A stretch of 64,000 nt of DNA, taken from Gyrodactylus bullatarudis. Its lineage: Eukaryota; Platyhelminthes; Monogenea; Gyrodactylidea; Gyrodactylidae. A program made the translations under genes and the position numbers. Position 1 is the first letter of the stretch; every line of letters starts with the position of its first letter. Positions 23,816 to 33,779 of the stretch are shown piece by piece. The stretch is from assembly GCA_012064415.1 (NCBI GenBank), contig SSNU01000050.1, forward strand, positions 22,993 to 86,992, written 5' to 3'. The notes under the pieces were generated by a model. The model saw nothing but the letters and a program-made list of their open reading frames with translations. It was not told where the DNA came from and ran no database searches.

Positions 23816-24319
23816 TTTTTGAAGAGCTATTATTAAAAGTGGTCGTTGAACCGGATCCTGTTGAGGTGCATTAAGTTGGTGTGCTGCCTTCACTTTTTAG
23901 GAGCTTTTTTGTTATCTTCATTTTCATAAAGACTACTAGAAGAGTCATTCCGTCATAATACTTATAAAATTTTTAACACTTGATTTGATGTGAATCGGCA
24001 CAGAATATTTTTATAAAGAAAATAAAATCAAGCCCTAAAGAATTCAAGTTTCAGAAGCAAAAAACTGTGGGCTTCCCGAATGATAAAAGGAGCTCTTTTT
24101 CTGAATAATATTTCTTTTCAACTTTTAATAAGTGATGAATTTATTAAAAATAAATTATTATTCAATACATATTCTCTAAGTGTTTTAGTCTAGAAGTTTC
24201 AATACTCACTCGGGAGTTAAGAAACCAGTTTCAATATTCACGAAATTATTCATGAGTTTCGAAACTCACACGGGAGTTTCAATTTACTGAAAATACGAAT
24301 AAGCTGACTGTGTATTTGT

Positions 24320-24455
24320 CCTGTGTGGCGTAGTGGTATCTCTCTCACCTCTCATTCGGACACTCTTACTCACGATTCTAAGTCCAAACCCTCCCACACC
24401 GGGCACATTGAACACTTTTTCCCTGTTCCCTTATTTGTACAAATCATTTCGATGA
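24320..24455 (+). repeat. tRNA-derived SINE, family 2, plus copy
   Basis: An A-box-like TGGCGTAGTGGT lies at 24326-24337 and a weak B-box-like AGTCCAAACCC at 24381-24391, with the spacing of a tRNA gene. A non-tRNA tail follows (CACACCGGGCACATTGAACA.. CTTATTTGTACAAATCATT), shared with the minus-strand copy at 19427-19548. It has no cloverleaf good enough to be a functional tRNA. I read it as a Pol III SINE. Confidence 0.65.
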
Positions 24456-25019
24456 ATAAATATAAGTGTTTCAATTTCAAAAAAAATATATTGACAATTA
24501 TAAACACATTCATGCACAGAGATTTACATTTTATATTTTAATTTTTTTAAATATTATCTAGCAAAAAATATACATTATTTTATTTTTAGATTTCAATAAA
24601 AGATTTTTAAATTTTGGTATAAAATGTTCCATTGGTAAAAGAGACATGGTTATTGGAGTCCAAAATCAGTTTTCTTTGGAATTGTGAAGTGCACTGCCGA
24701 TAAAAACTGGCAATTACTTGACCCGCATATAGAATGCATCTTCATTATTAATAGGATAGAAAAGGCATCTTTGAAAATTTTTTATTGCCCAAATTTTTGA
24801 AAAACATAACTTTCAAGTTACCATGACGTCATGTTAATTGTTTTATTTAAAATCTCAGTTTATGTAACATCTAAAAATCTTTCATGTTTATTTATCAATA
24901 AACAAGTTGTAACAGGTCATAGTAACTAGACTTTAAACAGTCAATGTGTCAAGTGTACCTTATTGGCTTATACACAATACAGATGGGCATTGGGCAGGGA
25001 CAGAAGGAAAGTGGTCACA

Positions 25020-25067
25020 CATAAAAAGGGGAGTGTGTTCAAAATTATTATTTTTTCAACCAATCAG
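25020..25067 (+). promoter_or_regulatory. Putative promoter of the bHLH gene
   Basis: A TATA-like CATAAAAAGG at 25020-25029 precedes the ATG at 25130 by about 100 bases. A CCAATCAG motif at 25060-25067 lies downstream of it, which is unusual. No other core element is convincing. Confidence 0.35.
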
Positions 25068-25129
25068 AATAGACTAGGTTGATAATATTAAAACTGTTCC
25101 GCTTCCCAGGCAGTATAGCTTTAACAAAT

Positions 25130-25939
25130 ATGGAGAAGAAGACTCAAAAGAAATTCGTCTTTCAAAATGGCCGCTTTGCTCCACAGAAGCCACAGACTGA
25201 ATCTGTTAAGCGTAGAAATGCTCGTGAACGTTATCGTGTACGCGGTATAAACAAAAGCTTTGAGAAATTACGAGCCTGTCTGCCAACCTCAGCAATAAAA
25301 TGGATTGAACAGAATATCAATTACTCAGATGGTACAGAGAGCAACGAAGTTCCCTCATCAACATCAAACAACAATGGAAATTATCGGTGTAGAATAAACA
25401 AATCCCGACTTCTCAGATATGCCTCGGCATACATTGGCCATTTGTCAGCCTTATTACGCGATGAGAATCCTTCGAATATATTTATTCCAGACATTGATAA
25501 AAAGGATGAAAACTCAATTCTTGAAAGAAATCAATATCCTCCCCTGAGCTATGAGGAAAACTCGAATATGATCGTGTATTTTGATAATAATCCGACATTG
25601 TCTAGTTCTCTTGATCTGCTTCATCACAATCCTAGTATTTCCCAGCAACAATCGCAAATGACAGAGGGAAATAATAGCAATAATACTGATAGGCAATCAT
25701 TGAACTTCTCAGGACATTTATCAAGAAATGATCCTGACGATTATAACTACAACTTTTTGTATAGTTATCCAAATGTTTCAGGTGTCATTTCCAATAATCT
25801 AAATGATCTGATGAGCTGTGGCAGTAGCATTGCAACAAGCGATGAATTTATCCTTAATAAATGCTCGCATAGTCAACATATTTACAGTTCACAGAGCCTC
25901 AACTATAGTAATTCGACGAGTAGTAATCATATGTATTGA
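25130..25939 (+). CDS. bHLH transcription factor, achaete-scute-like, long loop
   Basis: A 269-residue intronless basic helix-loop-helix protein, presumably a nuclear DNA-binding regulator. The first ATG is at 25130; upstream in-frame codons contain no ATG. The basic region and helix 1 lie at about residues 27-50: KRRNARERYRVRGINKSFEK, followed by LRACLPT. This has the Asn-Ala-Arg-Glu-Arg core typical of group A (achaete-scute, atonal, Hand, Twist) proteins, with Tyr where achaete-scute has Asn. Helix 2 is at about residues 92-110 (KSRLLRYASAYIGHLSALL). The loop between them is about 40 residues of Ser/Asn/Thr-rich sequence, far longer than the usual 5-25. The remaining 160 residues are Asn/Ser-rich, low complexity and without known domains. 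RRNARER and LPT followed by a long loop favour achaete-scute, but Hand/Twist relatives cannot be excluded. An AATAAA-like signal follows at about 25976. Confidence 0.85.
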   Translation: MEKKTQKKFVFQNGRFAPQKPQTESVKRRNARERYRVRGINKSFEKLRACLPTSAIKWIEQNINYSDGTESNEVPSSTSNNNGNYRCRINKSRLLRYASAYIGHLSALLRDENPSNIFIPDIDKKDENSILERNQYPPLSYEENSNMIVYFDNNPTLSSSLDLLHHNPSISQQQSQMTEGNNSNNTDRQSLNFSGHLSRNDPDDYNYNFLYSYPNVSGVISNNLNDLMSCGSSIATSDEFILNKCSHSQHIYSSQSLNYSNSTSSNHMY

Positions 25940-27886
25940 ATAAGTTTTAGATTTTCAATTTTCTATTTTTAAAGAATAATAAACCTTTTTTATAATATTA
26001 ATTATATGAATAATTTTATTAAATATTGACAAAATTCCAACTTTTTGTTAATTCATGATATATGAAGCAATTATAAAGCAATCCGAAGTTAGGAAAATAA
26101 TTTGAGTAAAATAATACAAGTTTGAATATCTTTTGATCCGAATCTAAATAAGATGGAATGCTGGTAGATTAAAAATCTTTATTGGAAAATAGGTAATCTG
26201 TACAACAATTTGTAGAATATATTAATAAGTTAAATTATTTAATGTAGAAATATATGAATAAAAATGTTTGAATGGCAATTCGAGTTTATTAGTAACCTTG
26301 TAGTGTATCTAAAAGGGTTATCATTCTGGAATTTCAACCAAGGTTAGGATATAAAAGAGAAATCGAGTAATCAATTTTAGAGTGAATTTGGTTCACAATG
26401 TCATATTTATCCTTAATCATGTTAAAAGATGAAAGTAAAGTGTTTATCGTAGGATACACTTCTCGTAGTGTTGTAACTCAAAAGAAAGTATACAATCAAT
26501 AATCAAAGGGTTTCGTAAAACACTTTTTCAAAAACTCCCTCTATTTTGGAGTATAATCAATAAAAGACTCAGATATTCTATTAATAATTCTCACTACCTT
26601 TAGAAGACATGAAATGACCACAAAAATGGTTACATTATGGAATAGAATTTTAAAAAATGTTATTAAACATTGAAAAAATTCAGACTTTTTGTTAATTCAT
26701 GATATTTGAAGCAATTATAATGCAATCCTTTATGCAGTATAAAAATTAGACGAATTTCTTCATAAAACCTTGTAGAGTAAAATTAAAAATGTGTAAATGT
26801 TTTGAGATTTGCGAAAAGGTGTGGAAATGGAGCAGTTTGATGTTGGCTAAAGAGTAGTGTAATGAATAAGTACATCCAGATGGTCAACTAAGCTTGTTAT
26901 TTGTCTGTTTTGGAAACGAAAAATGGCCCGTTATCCTGTCAACGAAGTTAGAAAAAAGCTTTTTCCGACTAAAATAATATAAGTTTGAATATCTTTTGAT
27001 TCGAAGCTAGGTAAAATTGACCAAGCTGGTAGATTAAAGATTTTTATTTTCCCGCAGAAATCTGAAGGTTTTCCCTACTCGTAAGTATAATTATGATTTC
27101 GAAAAATAAATTCAAAATGGACAGGAGGGGTTCACAAGTCACAGATCTAACTGTATTGTTAATTTAATGTCATTTTCGTTCGTGTTAGTTGGAAAATTTA
27201 ATATTGACGAGTTTTTCTGAACTTTTATGGCCGCGTCCCAATTACTTGAGTAATTTTGATTCCAAATAACAGTGTTTAATCATTTCAATTTTATGAAACC
27301 ATCAGAGGAAAAAGTGGAAATTTGGTGCCAAAATTCGTCTTATTCAAGTCAGTTTTGAGTTCATTTGAAAAACTTTTCGGTTTATTCATAGAGTAAATTC
27401 TCATCTTTAGAAAATTTTTGTTTAATTTCAAGGTAACAACAAAAAGATGAAAAACTTTCCCTTACAAGTTCCTCTTCCACCCCATGATTATATTTAAATT
27501 ATGGGAAAGTGAATTATTATTGTCTCTCAATGAACAGAAATATAATCAATCTTTTCCCTTGAGAATTATAATAGTAGTATAAACAATAAGATTTGTATGT
27601 ATTATTAGCAAAGAGCACGTTGTTGATAACTTTTAATAAATCTTTTACCGTTTTCTTCAAATTTAATTTCATCGTTTAACTGTCCACGTGCCTCTTTTTT
27701 ATTCAATAACAGCTAAGCCTTTTTACATTCTTTCATGTTCATTATCATGTAAAGAATTTTATCTTTTAACCGTATCTTATTGTAGTACTGATAATTTCTT
27801 TAGTCATCTCTTGTTCGGTGTATAAACTTTTATTTTCCGTATACCTGTGAATTAGGTGTGAATTGGGATCTATATTTATTTTTGAG
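25940..27886. other. Intergenic with dispersed repeat
   Basis: No gene is supportable. About 26060-26210 and 26640-27130 contain related repeat segments (both include gaatatcttttgatycgaa and ttaattcatgatat..gaagcaattat). The latter is also related to 7079-7480. The remainder is AT-rich spacer leading to the SAXO promoter. Confidence 0.45.
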
Positions 27887-27893
27887 TATAAAT
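27887..27893 (+). promoter_or_regulatory. TATA box upstream of the SAXO gene
   Basis: TATAAAT at 125-131 bases before the ATG at 28018 would place the start of transcription near 27920 and leave a leader of about 100 bases. It is a candidate only, given the AT background. Confidence 0.35.
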
Positions 27894-28017
27894 TTAGCCA
27901 TGTTTCAATTCAATTGTCGGGCTTAGAGCAAATTAAAAGAATTCCATCTTGATTTATGCGTAAATTTGAAAATAAAAGGTTCATTGAAAATAATATCATA
28001 CTACACTCTACATTTTA

Positions 28018-29472
28018 ATGGCCTATTGTGACCCCAATACTGTGACCACTGTCGTTTATGATGAAAAGGATTGTCCAGCAGAATGTGAATACATTTGTGA
28101 AGATATTGCCTGTGAATTAGGCAATTCAGTTTACAGGACAGATTATAATAAGAAAGATTTTTCCAAAGCCAAGGTACTCAGGCCTCAGAGTAACTTGGGC
28201 TTAGTGGATGATCCCTTTGCTAAAACGACAATCTATAGAAATGAATATAATGAAAAGACACCCTGTCCAAATCGAGTTAAAAGGGTTAACGCCTATAAAA
28301 TGAATGAAACACCATTTGATCACGAAAGTGTGTACAAGAAAGATTTTACTCAAAAGAATGCCGAAAAGTCTAAACCTTTTAGTTCACAGGGTAACATTGG
28401 CTTTGCTGATGACCCATTTGCCAATAAAACAGTATATCGGGATGAATATGTCAATGCTTTTGGGGAGAGGCCACGTGTCAAAATTCCAATGGACAATTTG
28501 AAGCAACAGGGCAATTTTGATTCTACAACCAATTATCGAACAAATTATGTTAAGCATAATGGTAAAAAGCAAGATTACATGATACCAGAAGATAATCTAC
28601 ATCCAGAAGGAAATTATTCTCATAACACACTCTATCGTAGTGATTACACTCCAAAGTTGAATGCTGAGAAGAGGAATCTTCTCATAGCTAAGGATAACCT
28701 CAAGACCGGTTGTAATGGCCTATTTGGAAAGCGTTGTTATTGCATATGCCCAAAGAATTTAAAGACTAGAACCCCAAGAGACAAATTGACAAATGGTCAG
28801 ACAAAGAAACCAGCTTCTTACCCAGAAGTAAATTGTGAAATTGAACGCAAGCCTGAAAAAGAAGTCCCTTGCAATTGTAAGGAGAGCAATAAAGCACAAC
28901 AGTTTGAAAAAGTACAAAATACCTCTATTCCACCTCAGGTTATATATGATTCAGAAACTAAAAGATTTAACCCTTGTAATGTTACCTATTCTTCTGATAA
29001 ACATGAGAATGTTCACGAGCCAGCCACTAGTAAATTTAATCCATGCAATTATAACGGTTATAAGCACGAGAATGAAGTAGTCTGTGAGCCTGAAAAGAAT
29101 CCATGTTCCCCTAAGGATGATAGGAAGAATTTTGATATGAGAAAAACTCAAAATGACATTGCTAGGGAACAAAATTCTGCCTTTAACGAGTTAAAATGTG
29201 AACCAGAAACTGGCCAATATAAGGACCCTTGTGAGTACAAGGAAAAGAATAGGATTACACTTAATGGAAAACGCGCGAAAAAAATTCAAGTCAATCCGAT
29301 TTCACAACAGAGCCTTAAATGTCTGACAGATGTTGCAAGAGAATACGATGTTCCTTGCAATTGTAAAGAGAATACAACATTCAATTCAAGTACAAGGCCT
29401 CATTATAACCCAAATATCATGGAAACTAAAATTAACAACTGCCGGGAAAGAATTAACAAGATCAACTGCTAA
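28018..29472 (+). CDS. SAXO-family axonemal microtubule stabiliser
   Basis: A 484-residue protein of the SAXO (FAM154, MAP6-related) type, whose members bind and stabilise microtubules of cilia, flagella and centrioles through repeated Mn modules. At least five such modules are visible in residues 60-220, each with the pattern F-x-x-x-T/S-x-Y-x-x-D/E-Y: FAKTTIYRNEY, FDHESVYKKDF, FANKTVYRDEY, FDSTTNYRTNY, YSHNTLYRSDY. Between them are linkers containing LRPQSNLG, PMDNLKQQG and IPEDNLHPEG. A cysteine-rich N-terminal segment (residues 18-32) and a second cysteine cluster (CYCICPKN, about residue 240) fit the family's Cys-rich N-terminus. The C-terminal half is Lys/Glu/Asn-rich with regularly spaced cysteines (PCNCKE twice, PCEYKE) and is not recognisable. 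The gene is intronless and lies 112 bases upstream of the next gene on the same strand. It implies a ciliated or flagellated organism. Confidence 0.75.
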   Translation: MAYCDPNTVTTVVYDEKDCPAECEYICEDIACELGNSVYRTDYNKKDFSKAKVLRPQSNLGLVDDPFAKTTIYRNEYNEKTPCPNRVKRVNAYKMNETPFDHESVYKKDFTQKNAEKSKPFSSQGNIGFADDPFANKTVYRDEYVNAFGERPRVKIPMDNLKQQGNFDSTTNYRTNYVKHNGKKQDYMIPEDNLHPEGNYSHNTLYRSDYTPKLNAEKRNLLIAKDNLKTGCNGLFGKRCYCICPKNLKTRTPRDKLTNGQTKKPASYPEVNCEIERKPEKEVPCNCKESNKAQQFEKVQNTSIPPQVIYDSETKRFNPCNVTYSSDKHENVHEPATSKFNPCNYNGYKHENEVVCEPEKNPCSPKDDRKNFDMRKTQNDIAREQNSAFNELKCEPETGQYKDPCEYKEKNRITLNGKRAKKIQVNPISQQSLKCLTDVAREYDVPCNCKENTTFNSSTRPHYNPNIMETKINNCRERINKINC

Positions 29473-29570
29473 AACACCAACTAGATTATGTGTAATGTCA
29501 AGAACAAAAAATTTAAAAGCAAATATAAATTTAAAAAACATCTCTTACACACAAAATTAATTTTTTCTCA

Positions 29571-29588
29571 ATGAAAAAGTTCAAATGA
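29571..29588 (+). promoter_or_regulatory. Five-codon uORF overlapping a start codon
   Basis: An ATG at 29571 opens Met-Lys-Lys-Phe-Lys-stop, and its TGA overlaps the ATG of the following gene as ATGA (29585-29588). Such an overlap could support re-initiation or dampen translation. Whether the leader contains it depends on the transcription start, which I cannot place. Confidence 0.3.
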
Positions 29589-30694
29589 CCAAAGCTAGCA
29601 GTAGTAGCAGTAGTGGGAGTAATAGTAAGACTCGCTCTAGTATAAAAGGTCTCTTGGATAAATTATTTTCAAAGGACAATGTCTTATGCAAGCATGGTAA
29701 TAAACGCTGCCAGGAATGCTATGATAATAATAGAAAAATTCAAATGGAACTTCGTCTACTTATAAGTAGACGAAAGAATAATTTGGATGCATTAGCTATC
29801 AAGTTGAAAAAGGTTGACTACGAAAGGGAGAATATTAGATGTGGCCATCAAAGGATTACTCAAGTCATCAAGTTTAAAGACACCTGTTACAAGATCAATC
29901 TGTACACAATGCATGATTTCTCATGTAAATATATACAAGAAATAGCTGCAAGCTTCGAGAGAGAAATGCCCAGCTTTAAAGGAGAAATACCGAGCTTCAA
30001 GGGAGAAGTGCCTAGCTTCAAGAGAGGAGTTATTCAGGAAAGCTATGAGTCCTGGCATGATTCTCCTATGAACTATTCGTCTAGGGAAAATTCCATATAT
30101 GAAAAGTATAAAATGTTGAAGAAGAAAATGATCCAACCTGTTAAACCAGGACAGAATGCTCTAACTGTTATCGAACGACACCGTGAATTGAAAGAAAACT
30201 ATCTCAAAGATCCAAACAACTTCTTACAGAGATACGAAGACTATTACTTAAACAACACGATGCTGAACTCAAAAGCATTTCTCAAGAATGAAACAATTAG
30301 ATCGAGGAGGTTAACTCTCCAGGACTCTTTTGATAGTAGAAAGGAGGAAATTCTCAGAGATCAAAAAGTCCTCCGAGAGAGAATGAAAATATTAGCAGAT
30401 GATCGAAAGAAAGAAATTTATCGTGAAAAGTTTAATCTAGTCAACCAACAAAGGAAAGGTGTTCAAAGGATATTACGACAAATTTTTGAGAAAATGGATC
30501 GTATGAGAGATAATATTCAGTATAACAGGTCTACAAACTTTTTGGCAAAATTTTTTTTCCATAAAAGAAGGCACGATTATCCTCCAGATGTGGATTTTGA
30601 ACGGGTCATACCCCAAAGGAATGTTATTCATGTGACATTGGATGGTCAAATAGTCGGAGGAAATTACCCATTTGTGTGCAGATATGTTTGTTGA
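29585..30694 (+). CDS. Unrecognised basic, helical protein (369 aa)
   Basis: I do not recognise this protein. It is Lys/Arg-rich and mostly predicted helical. An N-terminal Ser-rich stretch (residues 4-20) is followed by a possible zinc-binding pair, CKHGNKRCQEC (about residues 36-46). A short tandem repeat of seven residues lies at about 122-150 (SFEREMP, SFKGEIP, SFKGEVP, SFKRGVI). Long charged segments follow, including RKEEILRDQKVLRERMK, that could form coiled coil. The C-terminus contains FFHKRRHDYPPDV and a possible small beta-structured end (VIHVTLDGQIVGGNYPFVC). There is no signal peptide or membrane segment. It is intronless, and its ATG lies 112 bases after the SAXO stop, so the two could be co-expressed or represent a short-spaced tandem. 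An AATAAA at 30709-30714 is close to the stop. It may be an axoneme-associated protein by neighbourhood, but that is weak inference. Confidence 0.75.
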   Translation: MTKASSSSSSGSNSKTRSSIKGLLDKLFSKDNVLCKHGNKRCQECYDNNRKIQMELRLLISRRKNNLDALAIKLKKVDYERENIRCGHQRITQVIKFKDTCYKINLYTMHDFSCKYIQEIAASFEREMPSFKGEIPSFKGEVPSFKRGVIQESYESWHDSPMNYSSRENSIYEKYKMLKKKMIQPVKPGQNALTVIERHRELKENYLKDPNNFLQRYEDYYLNNTMLNSKAFLKNETIRSRRLTLQDSFDSRKEEILRDQKVLRERMKILADDRKKEIYREKFNLVNQQRKGVQRILRQIFEKMDRMRDNIQYNRSTNFLAKFFFHKRRHDYPPDVDFERVIPQRNVIHVTLDGQIVGGNYPFVCRYVC

Positions 30695-30987
30695 TCAAGT
30701 TTTTATTTAATAAAAGAAAAATTTAATTTTACCTTAATCAAAGAATTCTATTCAAGCAAGACATTCAGTGAAAGCATCTTGACTGTTAAATTTTTTGTTC
30801 TTACTTAAAAGTAGTAAGAATTTTTTTTACTTAATAAATGGAAAAACATTACTAGTCGAGTAAGAGATAGAATAAATTTTAAATATTCTGTACAAGTCTC
30901 AAGATTTTCTGATTAACAATGCGAAGATTTTAATAGGATTATTTTTTAATTTCATATCAAAAAGAGACAGATTAAAGCAAAAGTAAT

Positions 30988-31728
30988 TTATCCTGCTGGA
31001 TTTTCACCTATGCTCTGAACAATATTTTCGATTTCAGCTTTAGTTAGCAAATTAAACTTCTTCGATTTATCTAAAACCACCATCTCTACATTGTTTGAGC
31101 TCAGCTTCTCTTCCATAACTTGACGCAGAATTGTCAAAGAATGCTTGCATGCCTCTTCAATTGTCATGTTTGAATGATAAATCTCTTTAAGGGCATGTTG
31201 GGCACCTTCAGAACCAGATCCAATAGCTTTTGCTTCATATTTGATGTAGGTTCCACTTGGGTCCATGTGGTACAATTTTGGACCATCCTCATCAATACCA
31301 CCAAACAAAAGAGCTACACCAAAAGGACGACTCATTGCATGTTCAGCGTCATCATCTCCAAAAGAGAGAGCTAAATTACTAACGGCTGAAGTGACATCTT
31401 TAACAGTCATTTTCTCGTTGTAGACGAACCAATGTTGGGTAGCTTCAACTCTAGCCTTGTCAATTAATGTACGTGCATCAGCAAATAGACCACTGACAGC
31501 ACATGCAATATGATTATCAATCTCAAAGATCTTTTCCATACTAGAAGCAACAATAAGGGGCGAATTGATTCTCTTTTCCACAGCAAGAACGACGCCTTCA
31601 TTTGTTCTGATTCCAATGCCCGTTGAACCAAGCTTTGTAGCCTCGATTGCGTATTCGACCTGGAATAGTCGACCTTCAGGCGAGAAAGTGTTCACACCAC
31701 TATCATATTCACTGTTGGTTTGATACAT
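30988..31728 (-). CDS. PSMA5: 20S proteasome subunit alpha type-5
   Basis: A 246-residue alpha-5 subunit of the 20S proteasome core, a structural ring component that gates entry to the proteolytic chamber in cytosol and nucleus. It is not itself a protease. The alpha-subunit signature [16 protein letters not shown] is at residues 15-30, preceded by the YDSGVNT segment characteristic of alpha-5. Other conserved family blocks follow: [54 protein letters not shown]. Length matches the usual 241. It is intronless. Its ATG is only 136 bases from the ATG of the divergent gene at 31865, suggesting a shared promoter. It converges with the unrecognised gene at 29585-30694. The start is chosen by alignment with the conserved N-terminus of the family. 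Confidence 0.97.
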   Translation of the reverse strand: MYQTNSEYDSGVNTFSPEGRLFQVEYAIEATKLGSTGIGIRTNEGVVLAVEKRINSPLIVASSMEKIFEIDNHIACAVSGLFADARTLIDKARVEATQHWFVYNEKMTVKDVTSAVSNLALSFGDDDAEHAMSRPFGVALLFGGIDEDGPKLYHMDPSGTYIKYEAKAIGSGSEGAQHALKEIYHSNMTIEEACKHSLTILRQVMEEKLSSNNVEMVVLDKSKKFNLLTKAEIENIVQSIGENPAG

Positions 31729-31864
31729 TTATGATTTATTAAATATTTTGTATGTTGGACTGATTTAAACTCTGAAAATCTAAACAAATTGATTTTTTTT
31801 AATTTAAAAACTGAAATATTTTAAAAATGTAATCAAAAAAATAAATTCTTAGAACATAATAAAA
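31729..31864. promoter_or_regulatory. Divergent promoter between PSMA5 and its neighbour
   Basis: The 136-base gap between two outward-facing start codons must hold both promoters and both leaders. No clear TATA box is visible on either side; T- and A-runs dominate. A bidirectional housekeeping promoter is the simplest reading. Confidence 0.4.
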
Positions 31865-33515
31865 ATGGAATTTCGTCTATTAGAGTTTAAGCCAAAGATT
31901 GAATATAATCCTGTCTTGATAGAGCTTAATCCTCCGGTCGAGATTAGCCAGCAATTAAAAATCCTAAACGATGAAAGGAAGCAAAAAGAATTTCCAAAAC
32001 TTAATTCTGACTTTACTAGATTTTTTCACCAACAGAATCTTAGTCTATTACAAATAAATCTTGATACCGTTAAAACCAATAGTCAATTTAACCTTATTAA
32101 ATTTGACCATGAACCTTTACAATCGAATTATTCAATCATGAAAGACATGAAGTTTCAGGCTGTTTCAAATCAGTCTTCCTCAACTCAGACAGATACTCCT
32201 GAATCGAAAGAAGCTGAAAAACGCCCTTTTATTGAAGAAAGAGTTTTATCTAATTTCTTATCATCATTAAGCAAAGTTAAGGAGGGTAAAAGAGAATTAG
32301 ATTTAGACGAACTCAACAATCTGATAAACTCTTCTTCTGGATTTCTCCAAGATCTTGCCACAAAGGAATATATGAATAAAGAAATCAATTCATTGAATGA
32401 AAAACTTGATCTTAAAGTGTCCAAATTGACCAAAATTGAAAAATTGAACTTAGAAAGTGCCCTCAATAATCACCTAAACAGCATCGAAAATCTGTTGACA
32501 AGATCCAAAACGGTTCTCGATCGAAGACCAGTGCTTAAAATTCCGCATCATGCTCATAATTTCAACAAAACTTATACCATTGGAAAAATTCCTACTACTA
32601 AGCCTAATTCGAAACATATAAAACAGAATGTTATCAAGAAAGCAAACATTGTACGTCATCTACTAATTAGTATATTCCATATTTAAAAAAATCTTTAATA
32701 TGATAAATTATGACAGAATACAAACAAAGGGAACATTATTTACCAAACAAACAAACCAAAAAGAGAAAAGATTGAAAATTGGAGAAACGTAGGTTAATTC
32801 TCAAAAATAAAATAAATTCAGATTTATTTTTGCGAACTACTAATAAAAATTGATCCTTTCAGAGTAATTATAATATCTTGCTATTGTTGAAAACGAAAAA
32901 TTATATGTTGAACTAGCTTTATGAATCATTTTCAAAAAATCCTGAAATTTTTTCACTCTTCGATATACTCGAAACGATAAGTTCTTGTTTCATTAATTAA
33001 TAAATACGAGAGGATTCTTTTCATTTAAACCTGCATCGCACACACAATGTTAAAAAATTTCGATTAATACAAGAAAACTCAGGCCTCTTTTGGAATAGAG
33101 TCCATAAGTTTACTAGCTGGCCAGAAAATTCAATTATAATAATTATTCATTTCTAATTTTATTTTTAATTTCGTTCTAAAGTTTCTTACCACTTTTATTG
33201 TCAATTTTTATAGTGTTCCTCGGAAGATGTCCTCAGCTATATCCGGGACAAATATCGTTCAACTTATGAATCCAGTAAGGAGAAGAATATGGTATTAGAT
33301 GGAAAATATCCTCCATCTCTCAAACAACAAAAGTCTGAGGTATGTTAATCAATGAGTATTTTTTATTCCTTTGTTATGTTATTTATAACATTTCATTAAA
33401 GAAAACACAACCAACGGATCGTCAAAATGTCAACATTGACGAGTTATCCGACATTCCGAGTAGCTACATTGATTGGGATGAAATTGATCAGTTAATGATC
33501 GGACCAAAGAAATAG
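31865..33515 (+). CDS. Unrecognised protein, 341 aa, three exons
   Basis: I do not recognise this protein. Exons are 31865-32650, 33214-33339 and 33402-33515, with a 563-nt intron (GTACGT..TTTATAG) and a 62-nt intron (GTATGT..TTAAAG); all junctions are in phase 0. The 341-residue product is hydrophilic. The middle contains charged helices (about residues 120-215) including KEYMNKEINSLNEKLDLK and LESALNNHLNSIENLL, probably coiled coil. Exon 2 encodes CSSEDVLSYIRDKYRSTYES and the last exon ends with SYIDWDEIDQLMIGPKK. There is no signal peptide, membrane span or known domain. The reading was chosen because both downstream exons stay open in the single frame that the splice sites dictate. The divergent arrangement with PSMA5 suggests broad expression. 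A centrosome or cilium role is conceivable but unsupported. Confidence 0.65.
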
Positions 33516-33779
33516 GAAAATCAAATATATCCTTGCTTTTATCCATTTTTAGTCGCATTTGAATAACATGACTCCAAATTTTCAGTAATCTTCGTTTAGA
33601 AGATACCCCTCCAACTGATCTTGAACCCAGGCAGAAGATCTTGTTTTTTTTCAATAAAATTATCATGTATTTCACATCTGTTGGCTTGATTATTTGTGAT
33701 TGATTCTTTATTTTCAGCTACTTAGTAGATCCGATCATTAATTTAGTCTAATCTTTGTTAGTCTGAGTTCTCTCAACTT

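Noticed and set aside
24320..24400. Possible functional tRNA gene
   Set aside because: The A box is good, but the B box is degenerate and no four-arm cloverleaf with acceptor pairing forms. A repeated tail marks it as a SINE. No functional tRNA was found in the window.
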